Below, piece by piece: positions 27,166 through 33,322 of a stretch of 46,750 nucleotides of DNA. Where the stretch lies: positions 8,387 through 55,136 of the forward strand of contig DPGK01000031.1 of assembly GCA_003523225.1 (NCBI GenBank), written 5' to 3'. Source of the stretch: Clostridiales bacterium. Lineage in GTDB: Bacteria; Bacillota; Clostridia; Oscillospirales; CAG-272. The notes beneath the pieces were generated by a model. It ran no database searches. It was given only the letters and a program-made list of their open reading frames with translations, and was not told where the DNA came from. Numbering within the stretch: the stretch's first letter is position 1; each line of letters opens with the position of its first letter. Position numbers and translations under genes: made by a program.

Positions 27166-27660
27166 TCAGAAGAGCTTGCCGAGGGCGATGATGCCCTTGG
27201 AGAAGAGAAAGTCAAGCAGACCGATAATGATCGCGAATATCACGACAAAAACGAGAACGATAATGGTGTTTTTCTTAACGTCCCTGGCGGGAGACCAGAC
27301 TACCTTTTTAAGCTCGCTCTTAATGTTGCGGCAGGATTCCTGAACCTTCTTTTTGAACTTGGGATTCACAAAGTAAAGGATCAGCAGCACGATAATTATA
27401 AGCGCGACAATACCGAAGGAAATAACGGCGTCCCACGGGAATTCCTTTGTGTCCGTAGTATCTCCGGCGGCGCCTCCTGTGGTTTCGGCGGTCGTATTCT
27501 CCGCCGTGTCCTCCGCGGTGTCAGCCACAGTATCCGCTGCGGTCTCCTCCGCAGTATCGGCTGTCGTATCGGTTGCAAAAACATTAATCGAGAGCAGGGA
27601 AAGCATCAGCACCAGCGCCAGTATTGCACTGAGACTCTTGAAAAATCTGACTGATGTCAT
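27166..27660 (-). CDS. secE: SecE with signal peptide and acidic Thr/Ala-rich N-terminal extension
   Basis: The ATG at 27660 follows GGGGGAG. The 164-residue protein ends as a canonical short SecE: an amphipathic region with ELKKVVWSPARDVKK (117-130) and one membrane helix (about 133-153). Its position before nusG confirms the identity. In front of this it has a clear signal peptide (R5, K8, hydrophobic 10-27, VFA-TD cleavage after A29), a 45-residue low-complexity acidic linker of repeated T-A-D/E units, and an extra membrane helix (about 78-98). Ordinary Firmicutes SecE is only about 60-75 residues. After cleavage the linker would lie outside the cell, and the core SecE helix keeps its normal orientation. 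It is the anchoring subunit of the SecYEG channel; the role of the extension is unknown. Confidence 0.93.
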   Translation of the reverse strand: MTSVRFFKSLSAILALVLMLSLLSINVFATDTTADTAEETAADTVADTAEDTAENTTAETTGGAAGDTTDTKEFPWDAVISFGIVALIIIVLLILYFVNPKFKKKVQESCRNIKSELKKVVWSPARDVKKNTIIVLVFVVIFAIIIGLLDFLFSKGIIALGKLF

Positions 27661-27673
27661 CTTACGCTCCCCC

Positions 27674-27835
27674 TTACTTGGATTCTCTGTGAAGAGTGTG
27701 CTTGCGGCAGAACTTGCAGTATTTCTTAAGCTCAAGCCTGTCCGGAGTGTTCTTTTTGTTTTTCTTTGTGTCGTAGTTTCTCTGCTTGCACTCAGTGCAT
27801 ACAAGAGTAACCTTGACTCTTTGCTCATTGGCCAT
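27674..27835 (-). CDS. rpmG: 50S ribosomal protein L33
   Basis: A 53-residue gene too short for usual ORF cut-offs. It starts [20 protein letters not shown] and ends HTLHRESK. Two cysteine pairs (CTEC at 13-16 and CKFC at 40-43) make it the zinc-binding L33 type. AGGAGG precedes the ATG. It is the first gene of the secE-nusG-rplK-rplA operon, 13 bases before secE. Confidence 0.95.
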   Translation of the reverse strand: MANEQRVKVTLVCTECKQRNYDTKKNKKNTPDRLELKKYCKFCRKHTLHRESK

Positions 27836-27984
27836 GCTTTGCGGCACCTCCTGTTTTGTGATGATTTGACCTTACGGTCGGTGTACCTCCCTCCGTTCGG
27901 TGCGGTATGTGGTACCCGCACGGGAGCTTTTTTGATCGCACCGCAAAGGCACGAAAAAAAAGCCCTGCCGACAGAGGTGAAACT

Positions 27985-28013
27985 ATTATATCACCCCGAT
28001 AAGTAAATGTCAA
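27985..28013 (-). promoter_or_regulatory. Consensus promoter of the rpmG-secE-nusG operon
   Basis: On the minus strand TTGACA (28013-28008) and TATAAT (27990-27985) are 17 bases apart. The leader of about 140 bases contains a GACC-GTAA-GGTC hairpin and a longer pairing of CGGTGCG with CGCACCG, so it could fold, though no known leader motif is recognised. It is divergent from the tRNA promoter at 28063. Confidence 0.85.
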
Positions 28014-28062
28014 TAGATTTTTTGATTTTGAACGCTTTTTTTGATTTTTTTTGAAAAAGCTA

Positions 28063-28091
28063 TTGATTTATCGCCCGGTGTGTGATATAAT
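28063..28091 (+). promoter_or_regulatory. Promoter of tRNA-Trp
   Basis: TTGATT (28063-28068), a 17-base spacer and TATAAT (28086-28091) lie 11 bases before the mature tRNA 5' end, leaving a leader of only a few bases. Confidence 0.8.
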
Positions 28092-28102
28092 AAGCGAGTC
28101 AT

Positions 28103-28178
28103 AGGGGTATAGCTCAGCTGGTAGAGTCGCGGTCTCCAAAACCGTTGGTCGTGGGTTCGAATCCTTCTGCCCCTGCCA
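28103..28178 (+). tRNA. trnW: tRNA-Trp (anticodon CCA)
   Basis: The 76-nt sequence folds as a cloverleaf with acceptor AGGGGTA/TGCCCCT, D-arm AGCTCAGCTGGTAGAGT and an anticodon loop CT-CCA-AA between GCGGT and ACCGT. The T-arm is GTGGG-TTCGAAT-CCTTC, and the CCA end is encoded. The T-stem has one T-T mismatch at its second pair. It sits beside secE, as often in Firmicutes, but on the opposite strand. Confidence 0.95.
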
Positions 28179-28180
28179 AG

Positions 28181-28215
28181 AAAAAAGCCAAGTCGAATTT
28201 CGACTTGGCTTTTTT
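28181..28215 (+). terminator. Terminator of tRNA-Trp
   Basis: A 15-bp stem (AAAAAAGCCAAGTCG with its complement) and loop AATTT end in T6 immediately after the tRNA. The stem is symmetric and could work on both strands. Confidence 0.9.
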
Positions 28216-28392
28216 CAACTAAATCCGTCCTTACGGACGGGATAAATCCACCTTTGGTGGATGAAATCGCTTTGCGATGAAATCCCGCTTTGCGGGGAGA
28301 TATAGGACGGATTTAATTTCATCTGAGGCGGTACGCCGAAGATTTCATCCGAGCTTGCTCGGATTTCATCGTGCAACGCACGATTTCATTGA
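28208..28392 (+). repeat. 185-bp palindrome-rich repeat, copy A
   Basis: The copy starts in the T-tract of the tRNA terminator (GCTTTTTTCAAC) and ends at CGATTTCATTGA. Inside are at least six short hairpins: CCGTCC-TTA-CGGACGG, ATCCACC-TTT-GGTGGAT, ATCGC-TTT-GCGAT, CCCGC-TTT-GCGGG, TCCGAGC-TTGC-TCGGA and CGTGC-AA-CGCACG, most set off by GAAATC or GATTTCAT. Copy B lies exactly 250 bases downstream with 183 of 185 positions identical by eye (differences at 28232/28482 and in GGACGG/GGAAGG). Confidence 0.9.
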
Positions 28393-28443
28393 TTTTCTTC
28401 TTAATTTACGATATTGTCAAATTGATTGAGTTGCCGAAAGGGA

Positions 28444-28465
28444 GCACGCTTCGGCGTGCTTTTTT
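28444..28465 (+). terminator. Small UUCG-loop terminator between the repeat copies
   Basis: GCACGC-TTCG-GCGTGC followed by T6 is an exact intrinsic terminator. Repeat copy B begins inside its tail, just as copy A begins inside the tRNA terminator tail. Confidence 0.75.
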
Positions 28466-28642
28466 CAACTAAATCCGTCCTTGCGGACGGGATAAATCCA
28501 CCTTTGGTGGATGAAATCGCTTTGCGATGAAATCCCGCTTTGCGGGGAGATATAGGAAGGATTTAATTTCATCTGAGGCGGTACGCCGAAGATTTCATCC
28601 GAGCTTGCTCGGATTTCATCGTGCAACGCACGATTTCATTGA
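28458..28642 (+). repeat. 185-bp palindrome-rich repeat, copy B
   Basis: Near-identical direct copy of 28208-28392. Its last bases provide the TTGACT that may be the -35 box of the four-helix-bundle gene (TTGACT 28639-28644, TATCAT 28661-28666). Confidence 0.9.
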
Positions 28643-28689
28643 CTTTTTTTGATTTTGTGATATCATGATATTTGAAAGAGGCGATAACA

Positions 28690-29034
28690 ATGACGGAAAA
28701 TAAACTTGCAGATATGTCAAAAGAATTTGCAATAAAAGTATTGAAACTGACGGATGAAATCAAAGGACATTATTCCTTATCAAATCAGCTTGAGAGAAGC
28801 GGTACAAGCATTGGCGCAAACATACGGGAAGCAAAATATGCGCACAGCAAAGCAGATTTTATTACTAAATTGCAAATATCCCTTAAAGAATGTTATGAAA
28901 CTGAATATTGGATAGAGGTTGCACAAAAAGCAGACATAATCACAGAAGAAATTGCAAAAACTATTTTGCACGATTGCGGCTCTATCCGCAGAATGTTGAT
29001 TGCCTCTATCAACACGGCGAAGGAAAACAATTAA
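28690..29034 (+). CDS. Four-helix-bundle protein (23S rRNA intervening-sequence protein family)
   Basis: The ATG at 28690 follows AGAGGCG; a TTG at 28672 is less likely. The 114-residue helical protein matches the S23/IVP family (PF05635): KEFAIKVLKLTDEI in helix 1, LSNQLERSGTSIGANIREA in helix 2, a helix with FITKLQISLKECYETEYWI, and a last helix with CGSIRRMLIASI. Relatives are encoded in 23S rRNA intervening sequences and in many bacterial repeats; their biochemical role is not settled. The protein is basic enough to bind nucleic acid (inference). It follows the tandem palindrome-rich repeats directly, and the base composition is lower in GC than the neighbours. Confidence 0.88.
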   Translation: MTENKLADMSKEFAIKVLKLTDEIKGHYSLSNQLERSGTSIGANIREAKYAHSKADFITKLQISLKECYETEYWIEVAQKADIITEEIAKTILHDCGSIRRMLIASINTAKENN

Positions 29035-29154
29035 GACCCTCTTCTGCTTTTTTCATTTGATTTTTCAAATTTCCATAGATCCGGTTTCGATATTTTTTCG
29101 AGTCGAAGGATTCGAACCGGCGAATCGCAAAAATTGACCTGCTGAAGCCAAAGA

Positions 29155-29181
29155 AAAAAGCCACGGCAACAAAACCGTGGC
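29155..29181 (-). terminator. Minus-strand terminator in the intergenic region
   Basis: GCCACGG (29160-29166) and CCGTGGC (29175-29181) form a stem that is followed by T6 on the minus strand. No minus-strand gene is recognised upstream of it, so the transcript it ends is unknown; it may be non-coding. Confidence 0.65.
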
Positions 29182-29230
29182 AAATTCTATTCGATTTCAA
29201 CTCCCCGACAAATTCCAATTTATCGAACAA

Positions 29231-29266
29231 AATAAATAACCCCGACAGATGTCGGGGTTATTTATT
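29231..29266. terminator. Bidirectional hairpin, long perfect stem
   Basis: A 17-bp perfect inverted repeat (AATAAATAACCCCGACA and its complement around GA) has A/T-rich outer parts, giving T-rich tails on both strands. Confidence 0.7.
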
Positions 29267-29376
29267 TGTTTACAGCGGAGCAATTATTAAACAACCGTAC
29301 ATAATTCTCCGTTAATTTTGCACGCCGTTCAGCCCTCCTTTGTTTTTTGCCGTAGCATCGTCAAATTCGAACCCAT

Positions 29377-29500
29377 CCTGTTCCGGCAACGGAACAGGAG
29401 AGCTTTGCGCAAAGGTGAACTAAGGGACATAGAGGTCGGACGCGCAAAGCGGGGTTCTGAATCCCACCATCTCCACAAAAAAATGAAGGATGGCTTTGAG
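29377..29500. other. Structured non-coding stretch, possible RNA or tRNA-derived relic
   Basis: A hairpin CCTGTTCCG-GCAA-CGGAACAGG (29377-29398) with a GNRA loop is followed by a second long hairpin whose 9-bp stem is GCTTTGCGC (29402-29410) with GCGCAAAGC (29442-29450). Directly after comes GGGGTTCTGAATCCC and CCATCTCCAC, which look like a degenerate tRNA T-arm and acceptor end. No matching 5' half was found, and no promoter is clear. The region from 29267 to 29690 holds no convincing gene. Confidence 0.4.
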
Positions 29501-29691
29501 CGGCGCGCTAAAGGACAGTCCTATGCAGGATGCGGTGCAATCCGTTTTTCGGAAATATACCCGACTGATTTACGGCAGCAGGTCTGTAAAAGCTTTTTTA
29601 CTTGAATAGGCGGATCGTTATAAGCCACTGTTCTTACGTGTCGGACGTGGAGGATAACCGCGATGTCGGTGGCAAGTTGCACAAAGCAATC

Positions 29692-29709
29692 GGTTAGTTT
29701 TGGCTAACC
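29692..29709. promoter_or_regulatory. Putative iron-regulator operator 1 (GGTTAG-N6-CTAACC)
   Basis: GGTTAG and CTAACC are six bases apart inside a larger 12-bp palindrome (29686-29715). It is the most upstream of four matching sites in the feo region. Confidence 0.5.
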
Positions 29710-29763
29710 GATTGCGATTTCTCATGAATTTTGCGACCTGACTCAGAAATATTGAAAAAGCTA

Positions 29764-29792
29764 TTGACAAATACACTTTGGGTGAGTATAAT
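29764..29792 (+). promoter_or_regulatory. Consensus promoter of the feo operon
   Basis: TTGACA (29764-29769), 17 bases, TATAAT (29787-29792). The start point would fall at or next to operator 2 (29800), so a bound repressor would block initiation. Confidence 0.88.
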
Positions 29793-29799
29793 AACGCAT

Positions 29800-29817
29800 G
29801 GTTAGCGAAGGCTAACT
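29800..29817. promoter_or_regulatory. Putative iron-regulator operator 2
   Basis: GGTTAG-CGAAGG-CTAACT lies eight bases downstream of the -10 box. It differs at one position from sites 1 and 4. Confidence 0.7.
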
Positions 29818-29833
29818 AATATTCAGGGCGTTC

Positions 29834-29851
29834 GGTTAGCGTATGCTAACT
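29834..29851. promoter_or_regulatory. Putative iron-regulator operator 3
   Basis: GGTTAG-CGTATG-CTAACT lies in the leader, 34 bases (start to start) downstream of operator 2 and 24 bases before the feoA start. Confidence 0.7.
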
Positions 29852-29875
29852 ACGGTGCTTCGGAAAGGCAGAAAA

Positions 29876-30088
29876 ATGATGCCGCTTACACTTGCAGAGG
29901 TCGGAGAAGTAAATATAATCAGAAAGATCGGAGGCAGACCGGAGGTTCGGACACATCTTGAAAACCTCGGTTTTGTAGCGGGAGGAGCCGTTACGGTCAT
30001 AAATACCATCGGCGGAAATGTAATTGTCAACGTCAAAGAGTCCCGCATTGCAATCAGTAAGAAAATGGCGCAGAAGATCATGATCTGA
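29876..30088 (+). CDS. feoA: FeoA family protein (first copy)
   Basis: The ATG at 29876 follows GAAAGG and gives 70 residues; a longer frame from 29843 would begin inside operator 3. The SH3-like FeoA fold is evident from LENLGFVAGGAVTVINTIGGNVIV and RIAISKKMAQKI. FeoA is a small cytoplasmic partner of the FeoB iron(II) transporter. It is the first of two feoA genes in tandem, the copies being clearly different in sequence. Confidence 0.9.
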   Translation: MMPLTLAEVGEVNIIRKIGGRPEVRTHLENLGFVAGGAVTVINTIGGNVIVNVKESRIAISKKMAQKIMI

Positions 30089-30129
30089 TCTTGCGCAGTC
30101 ATTCTTAAATATCAAGGAGGGTAACAGGC

Positions 30130-30351
30130 ATGAAAACACTAAGACAGGTCAAGGTCGGTGATACGGTCAGAGTCGTAAAGCTTCACGGCGAAGGGGGTGT
30201 CAAACGCCGTATCATGGATATGGGGCTGACAAAAGGCGTGGAAGTACATATCCGCAAGGTCGCGCCTCTCGGTGATCCGGTTGAGGTGAATGTTCGCGGT
30301 TATGAGCTTTCGATCCGCAAGGCTGACGCGGAAATGATCGAGGTCGAGTAA
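30130..30351 (+). CDS. feoA: FeoA family protein (second copy)
   Basis: AAGGAGGG precedes the ATG. The 73-residue protein has the FeoA core RRIMDMGLTKGVEVHIRKVAPLGDPVEV and GYELSIRKADAEMIEV, closer to classical FeoA than the first copy. Two FeoA proteins beside one FeoB are common in Clostridia and may form a mixed complex. Operator 4 lies between it and feoB. Confidence 0.93.
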   Translation: MKTLRQVKVGDTVRVVKLHGEGGVKRRIMDMGLTKGVEVHIRKVAPLGDPVEVNVRGYELSIRKADAEMIEVE

Positions 30352-30395
30352 GTAAAAATATCCGGGGGAGTGCTCCCCATATTATTTGAAGCGTT

Positions 30396-30413
30396 GGTTA
30401 GCGACAGCTAACC
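30396..30413. promoter_or_regulatory. Putative iron-regulator operator 4
   Basis: GGTTAG-CGACAG-CTAACC stands directly before the feoB ribosome site. Unlike the others it is inside the operon, so it would act as a roadblock or control an internal promoter not visible to me. Confidence 0.6.
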
Positions 30414-30434
30414 GTGAAAGTGAGGAAATGACAT

Positions 30435-32930
30435 ATGGATATCCGAATTGCCCTTGCGGGAAATCCCAACAGCGGTAAAACGACACTGTTCAACGCACTG
30501 ACCGGATCCAACCAGTTTGTGGGTAACTGGCCGGGCGTCACGGTGGAAAAAAAAGAAGGAAAACTTAAAAAGCATGACGGTGTGGTCATTACCGACCTTC
30601 CGGGAATTTATTCTCTTTCTCCCTATACGCTTGAGGAGGTGGTGGCGAGAAACTATCTCATCAGCGAGCGCCCGGATGCCATCCTTAATATTATCGACGG
30701 CACCAACCTTGAAAGAAACCTGTATCTTACCACACAGCTGACAGAGCTTGGTATCCCGGTCGTAGTAGCCATCAACATGATGGACGTTGTAAAGAAAAAC
30801 GGGGATAAGATCAATACATACGGACTTTCAAAAGCGCTGGGCTGCAAGGTCGTGGAGATCTCTGCGCTGAAGGGAACCGGCATTATGGAGGCGGCAGAAG
30901 CGGCAATCGACGCTGCGAAAAACGGCAAGACCGTTCCGATGCACACCTTCTCAGGTACCGTGGAACATGCTTTGGCACATATCGAAGAGGCGGCAGTGCA
31001 CAATATGCCCGAGGAACAGCAAAGATGGTATTCCATCAAGCTGTTTGAACGTGACGACAAGGTGCTTGAGCAGTTAAGACCGGACAAGGCGGTGCTTGAC
31101 CATATCGAGAGCGATATCAAAGCCGTCGAGGAAGAAATGGACGACGACGCGGAGTCCATCATCACCAATGAACGGTATGTTTACATAGGTGAGATCATAA
31201 AGGGCTGCTATAAAAAGAAATCTGCCGGAAAGCTTTCGGTTTCCGACAAAATAGATAAGGTTGTTACCAACCGGTGGGCGGCGCTTCCGATCTTTGCGGT
31301 TGTAATGTTCATTGTGTATTTCATATCGGTAACAACTGTGGGTACATGGGCGACCGACTGGGCAAACGACGGTGTGTTCGGAGACGGATGGTATCTGTTC
31401 GGCATCGGCTCCAATAAATATGAAGCGGTTGCGGGTGATCATACCGCCGCGATGCAGGCTGTTTCGGCTTTTACCGGATTGGATACCGAGGCGGAGGATC
31501 TTGATCCCGAAGCTGCCCTGGCGGAATTGAAGGCTTTTGTGCCGGAGGCAAATACCGCGTCGGTGGATGTTGAGGACGAAGAAACACTTGCGATCAATAC
31601 GCTGACCGCGTATTATGACGCAATTCCGGCTGGCGCGGATGAAGAAGCAACGGTTCCCATGACATATGTTGAAGCTGTTGCATATCTTGAAGCAAACGGC
31701 TTTGACGAGCCTGATCCGGCAGACTTTGGCGTATGGGTTCCCGGCGTTCCGGCGCTGATAGAAAAGGGTTTTGACGCTGTGAACTGTGCCGAATGGCTCA
31801 AGGGACTTATCCTTGACGGTATCGTTGCGGGTCTGGGCGCGGTGCTCGGATTTGTACCGCAGATGCTGGTGCTTTTTATCTTCCTTGCATTCCTTGAGGC
31901 ATGCGGATATATGTCCCGCATCGCTTTCGTGCTGGATCGTATATTCCGTAAGTTTGGTCTTTCGGGTAAGTCATTTATTCCGATGCTTATCGGCACCGGC
32001 TGTGGCGTTCCCGGAATCATGGCATCCCGTACTATTGAAAACGAGCGTGACCGCCGTATGACGATCATGACGACCACTTTTATTCCCTGCGGCGCGAAGC
32101 TGCCCTTCATCGGCATGATCGCCGGAGCAATCTTCGGCGGCGCATGGTGGGTAGCGCCCAGCGCGTACTTTATGGGCATGGCGGCAATCATTATTTCCGG
32201 CATTATGCTGAAAAAGACCAAAATGTTTGCCGGCGACCCTGCGCCCTTTGTTATGGAGCTTCCCGCTTACCACTGGCCGACGGTAAGCAACGTGCTTCGT
32301 TCCATGTGGGAGCGCGGCTGGTCCTTCATCAAGAAGGCGGGAACCATCATACTTCTTTCCACAATAGTCGTATGGTTTACAACATATTTCGGAGTTGTTG
32401 ACGGCGCATTCCGTATGCTCTCTGATGAAGAGGTGGAACACAGCATTCTTGCAGTGATAGGCGGAGCGCTTGCGTGGATATTCAAGCCTCTCGGATTCGG
32501 TACATGGCAGGCGACTGTTGCTTCGATAACGGGACTTGTAGCCAAGGAAAATATCGTCGGCACACTGGGGATCCTTTACGGCGGAGGCGACGGAACGGTT
32601 TATCAGACTATCGCTGTGGCGTTTACGGCGATCAGCGGCTTTGCTTTCCTTACCTTCAACCTGCTGTGCGCCCCCTGCTTTGCGGCGATCGGAGCTATCA
32701 AGCGTGAGATGAACAGCGCAAAATGGACTTGGTTTGCCATTGGCTATCAGTGCCTGTTTGCATACGCGATCGCTTTGATGATAAATCAGTTCGGCTCGGC
32801 ATTCACCGGAAATCTGAATGTCATCGGCTTGATCGTGGCTGTTTTAGTGCTGGTGTTTATGCTCTGGATGCTCTTCAAGCCGTACAAGGAGTCCGCTAAA
32901 CTTACAAAGACTGTAAGGATCAAAAAATAA
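30435..32930 (+). CDS. feoB: Ferrous iron transporter FeoB with acidic extracytoplasmic insertion
   Basis: The 831-residue protein starts with a G domain: G1 GNPNSGKT (9-16), G3 DLPG (54-57), G4 NMMD (114-117), G5 near EISALKG. A helical GDI-like region follows, then the membrane core with IGTGCGVPGIMASR and FIPCGAKLPF, the conserved Cys-containing Gate motifs. It moves Fe2+ into the cell. Between the first membrane helix (about 285-300) and the next (about 450) there is an insertion of some 120 residues that is rich in Asp and Glu and faces outward. Typical FeoB has only a short loop there. It follows operator 4 and precedes a Cys-rich helper. Confidence 0.95.
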   Translation: MDIRIALAGNPNSGKTTLFNALTGSNQFVGNWPGVTVEKKEGKLKKHDGVVITDLPGIYSLSPYTLEEVVARNYLISERPDAILNIIDGTNLERNLYLTTQLTELGIPVVVAINMMDVVKKNGDKINTYGLSKALGCKVVEISALKGTGIMEAAEAAIDAAKNGKTVPMHTFSGTVEHALAHIEEAAVHNMPEEQQRWYSIKLFERDDKVLEQLRPDKAVLDHIESDIKAVEEEMDDDAESIITNERYVYIGEIIKGCYKKKSAGKLSVSDKIDKVVTNRWAALPIFAVVMFIVYFISVTTVGTWATDWANDGVFGDGWYLFGIGSNKYEAVAGDHTAAMQAVSAFTGLDTEAEDLDPEAALAELKAFVPEANTASVDVEDEETLAINTLTAYYDAIPAGADEEATVPMTYVEAVAYLEANGFDEPDPADFGVWVPGVPALIEKGFDAVNCAEWLKGLILDGIVAGLGAVLGFVPQMLVLFIFLAFLEACGYMSRIAFVLDRIFRKFGLSGKSFIPMLIGTGCGVPGIMASRTIENERDRRMTIMTTTFIPCGAKLPFIGMIAGAIFGGAWWVAPSAYFMGMAAIIISGIMLKKTKMFAGDPAPFVMELPAYHWPTVSNVLRSMWERGWSFIKKAGTIILLSTIVVWFTTYFGVVDGAFRMLSDEEVEHSILAVIGGALAWIFKPLGFGTWQATVASITGLVAKENIVGTLGILYGGGDGTVYQTIAVAFTAISGFAFLTFNLLCAPCFAAIGAIKREMNSAKWTWFAIGYQCLFAYAIALMINQFGSAFTGNLNVIGLIVAVLVLVFMLWMLFKPYKESAKLTKTVRIKK

Positions 32931-32959
32931 CATTTTCTCAAGAACAGGAGGAAGGCGAA

Positions 32960-33133
32960 ATGCTTGCTTGGATTGGCGATAATATTGCTACGATTATCAT
33001 TTGCGCCGTATTGGCTGCGGTGGTGACTGTGATCGTGATCGGCATGGTGCGCGGGAAGAAAAAGGGAAAGTCCTCCTGCGGATGCGGATGTGCGGGATGT
33101 CCGATGAGCTCCGCCTGCCACAAAAGAAAATAA
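32960..33133 (+). CDS. FeoB-associated Cys-rich membrane protein
   Basis: A 57-residue protein with one membrane helix (about 9-30), then basic residues and a Cys cluster CGCGCAGCPMSSAC. This is the PF12669 pattern of small proteins encoded behind feoB. AGGAGGAAGG precedes the ATG, 29 bases after feoB. The Cys cluster may bind iron or affect FeoB assembly, which is inference. It closes the operon. Confidence 0.9.
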   Translation: MLAWIGDNIATIIICAVLAAVVTVIVIGMVRGKKKGKSSCGCGCAGCPMSSACHKRK

Positions 33134-33172
33134 AGCCGCAGGCGCTGACTTGCATTTTCCTGCTGATCTCAT

Positions 33173-33208
33173 AAAAAAGGGGCTGTTGCACTACCGCGCA
33201 ACAGCCCC
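33173..33208 (-). terminator. Terminator of the LysR gene
   Basis: GGGGCTGTTGC (33179-33189) pairs with GCAACAGCCCC (33198-33208), followed by T6 on the minus strand. The hairpin may also stop the feo transcript from the other side, but there is no T-tract on the plus strand. Confidence 0.85.
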
Positions 33209-33322
33209 ATGACTTGTTATAGGCGAATGAATTTTTTATACCGGATGTTATAATACCAATATTTTGCAATTTCTGCAACTACAAGTGCGGGCAGAAGCGC
33301 AGACCGAGGTGATGCCGGTGCG

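Noticed and set aside
28208..28642. CRISPR-like array
   Set aside because: Only two copies, each 185 bp with a 65-bp gap and full of internal hairpins; no cas genes are present.
29009..29230. Small minus-strand open frame (73 codons) after the four-helix-bundle gene
   Set aside because: It contains the terminator hairpin at 29155 and a tRNA-like fragment, and has no ribosome site.
29430..29480. Possible tmRNA 3' end (T-arm-like sequence followed by CCATCTCCAC)
   Set aside because: No matching 5' acceptor half or tag reading frame was found within several hundred bases, and the T-loop departs from the consensus.
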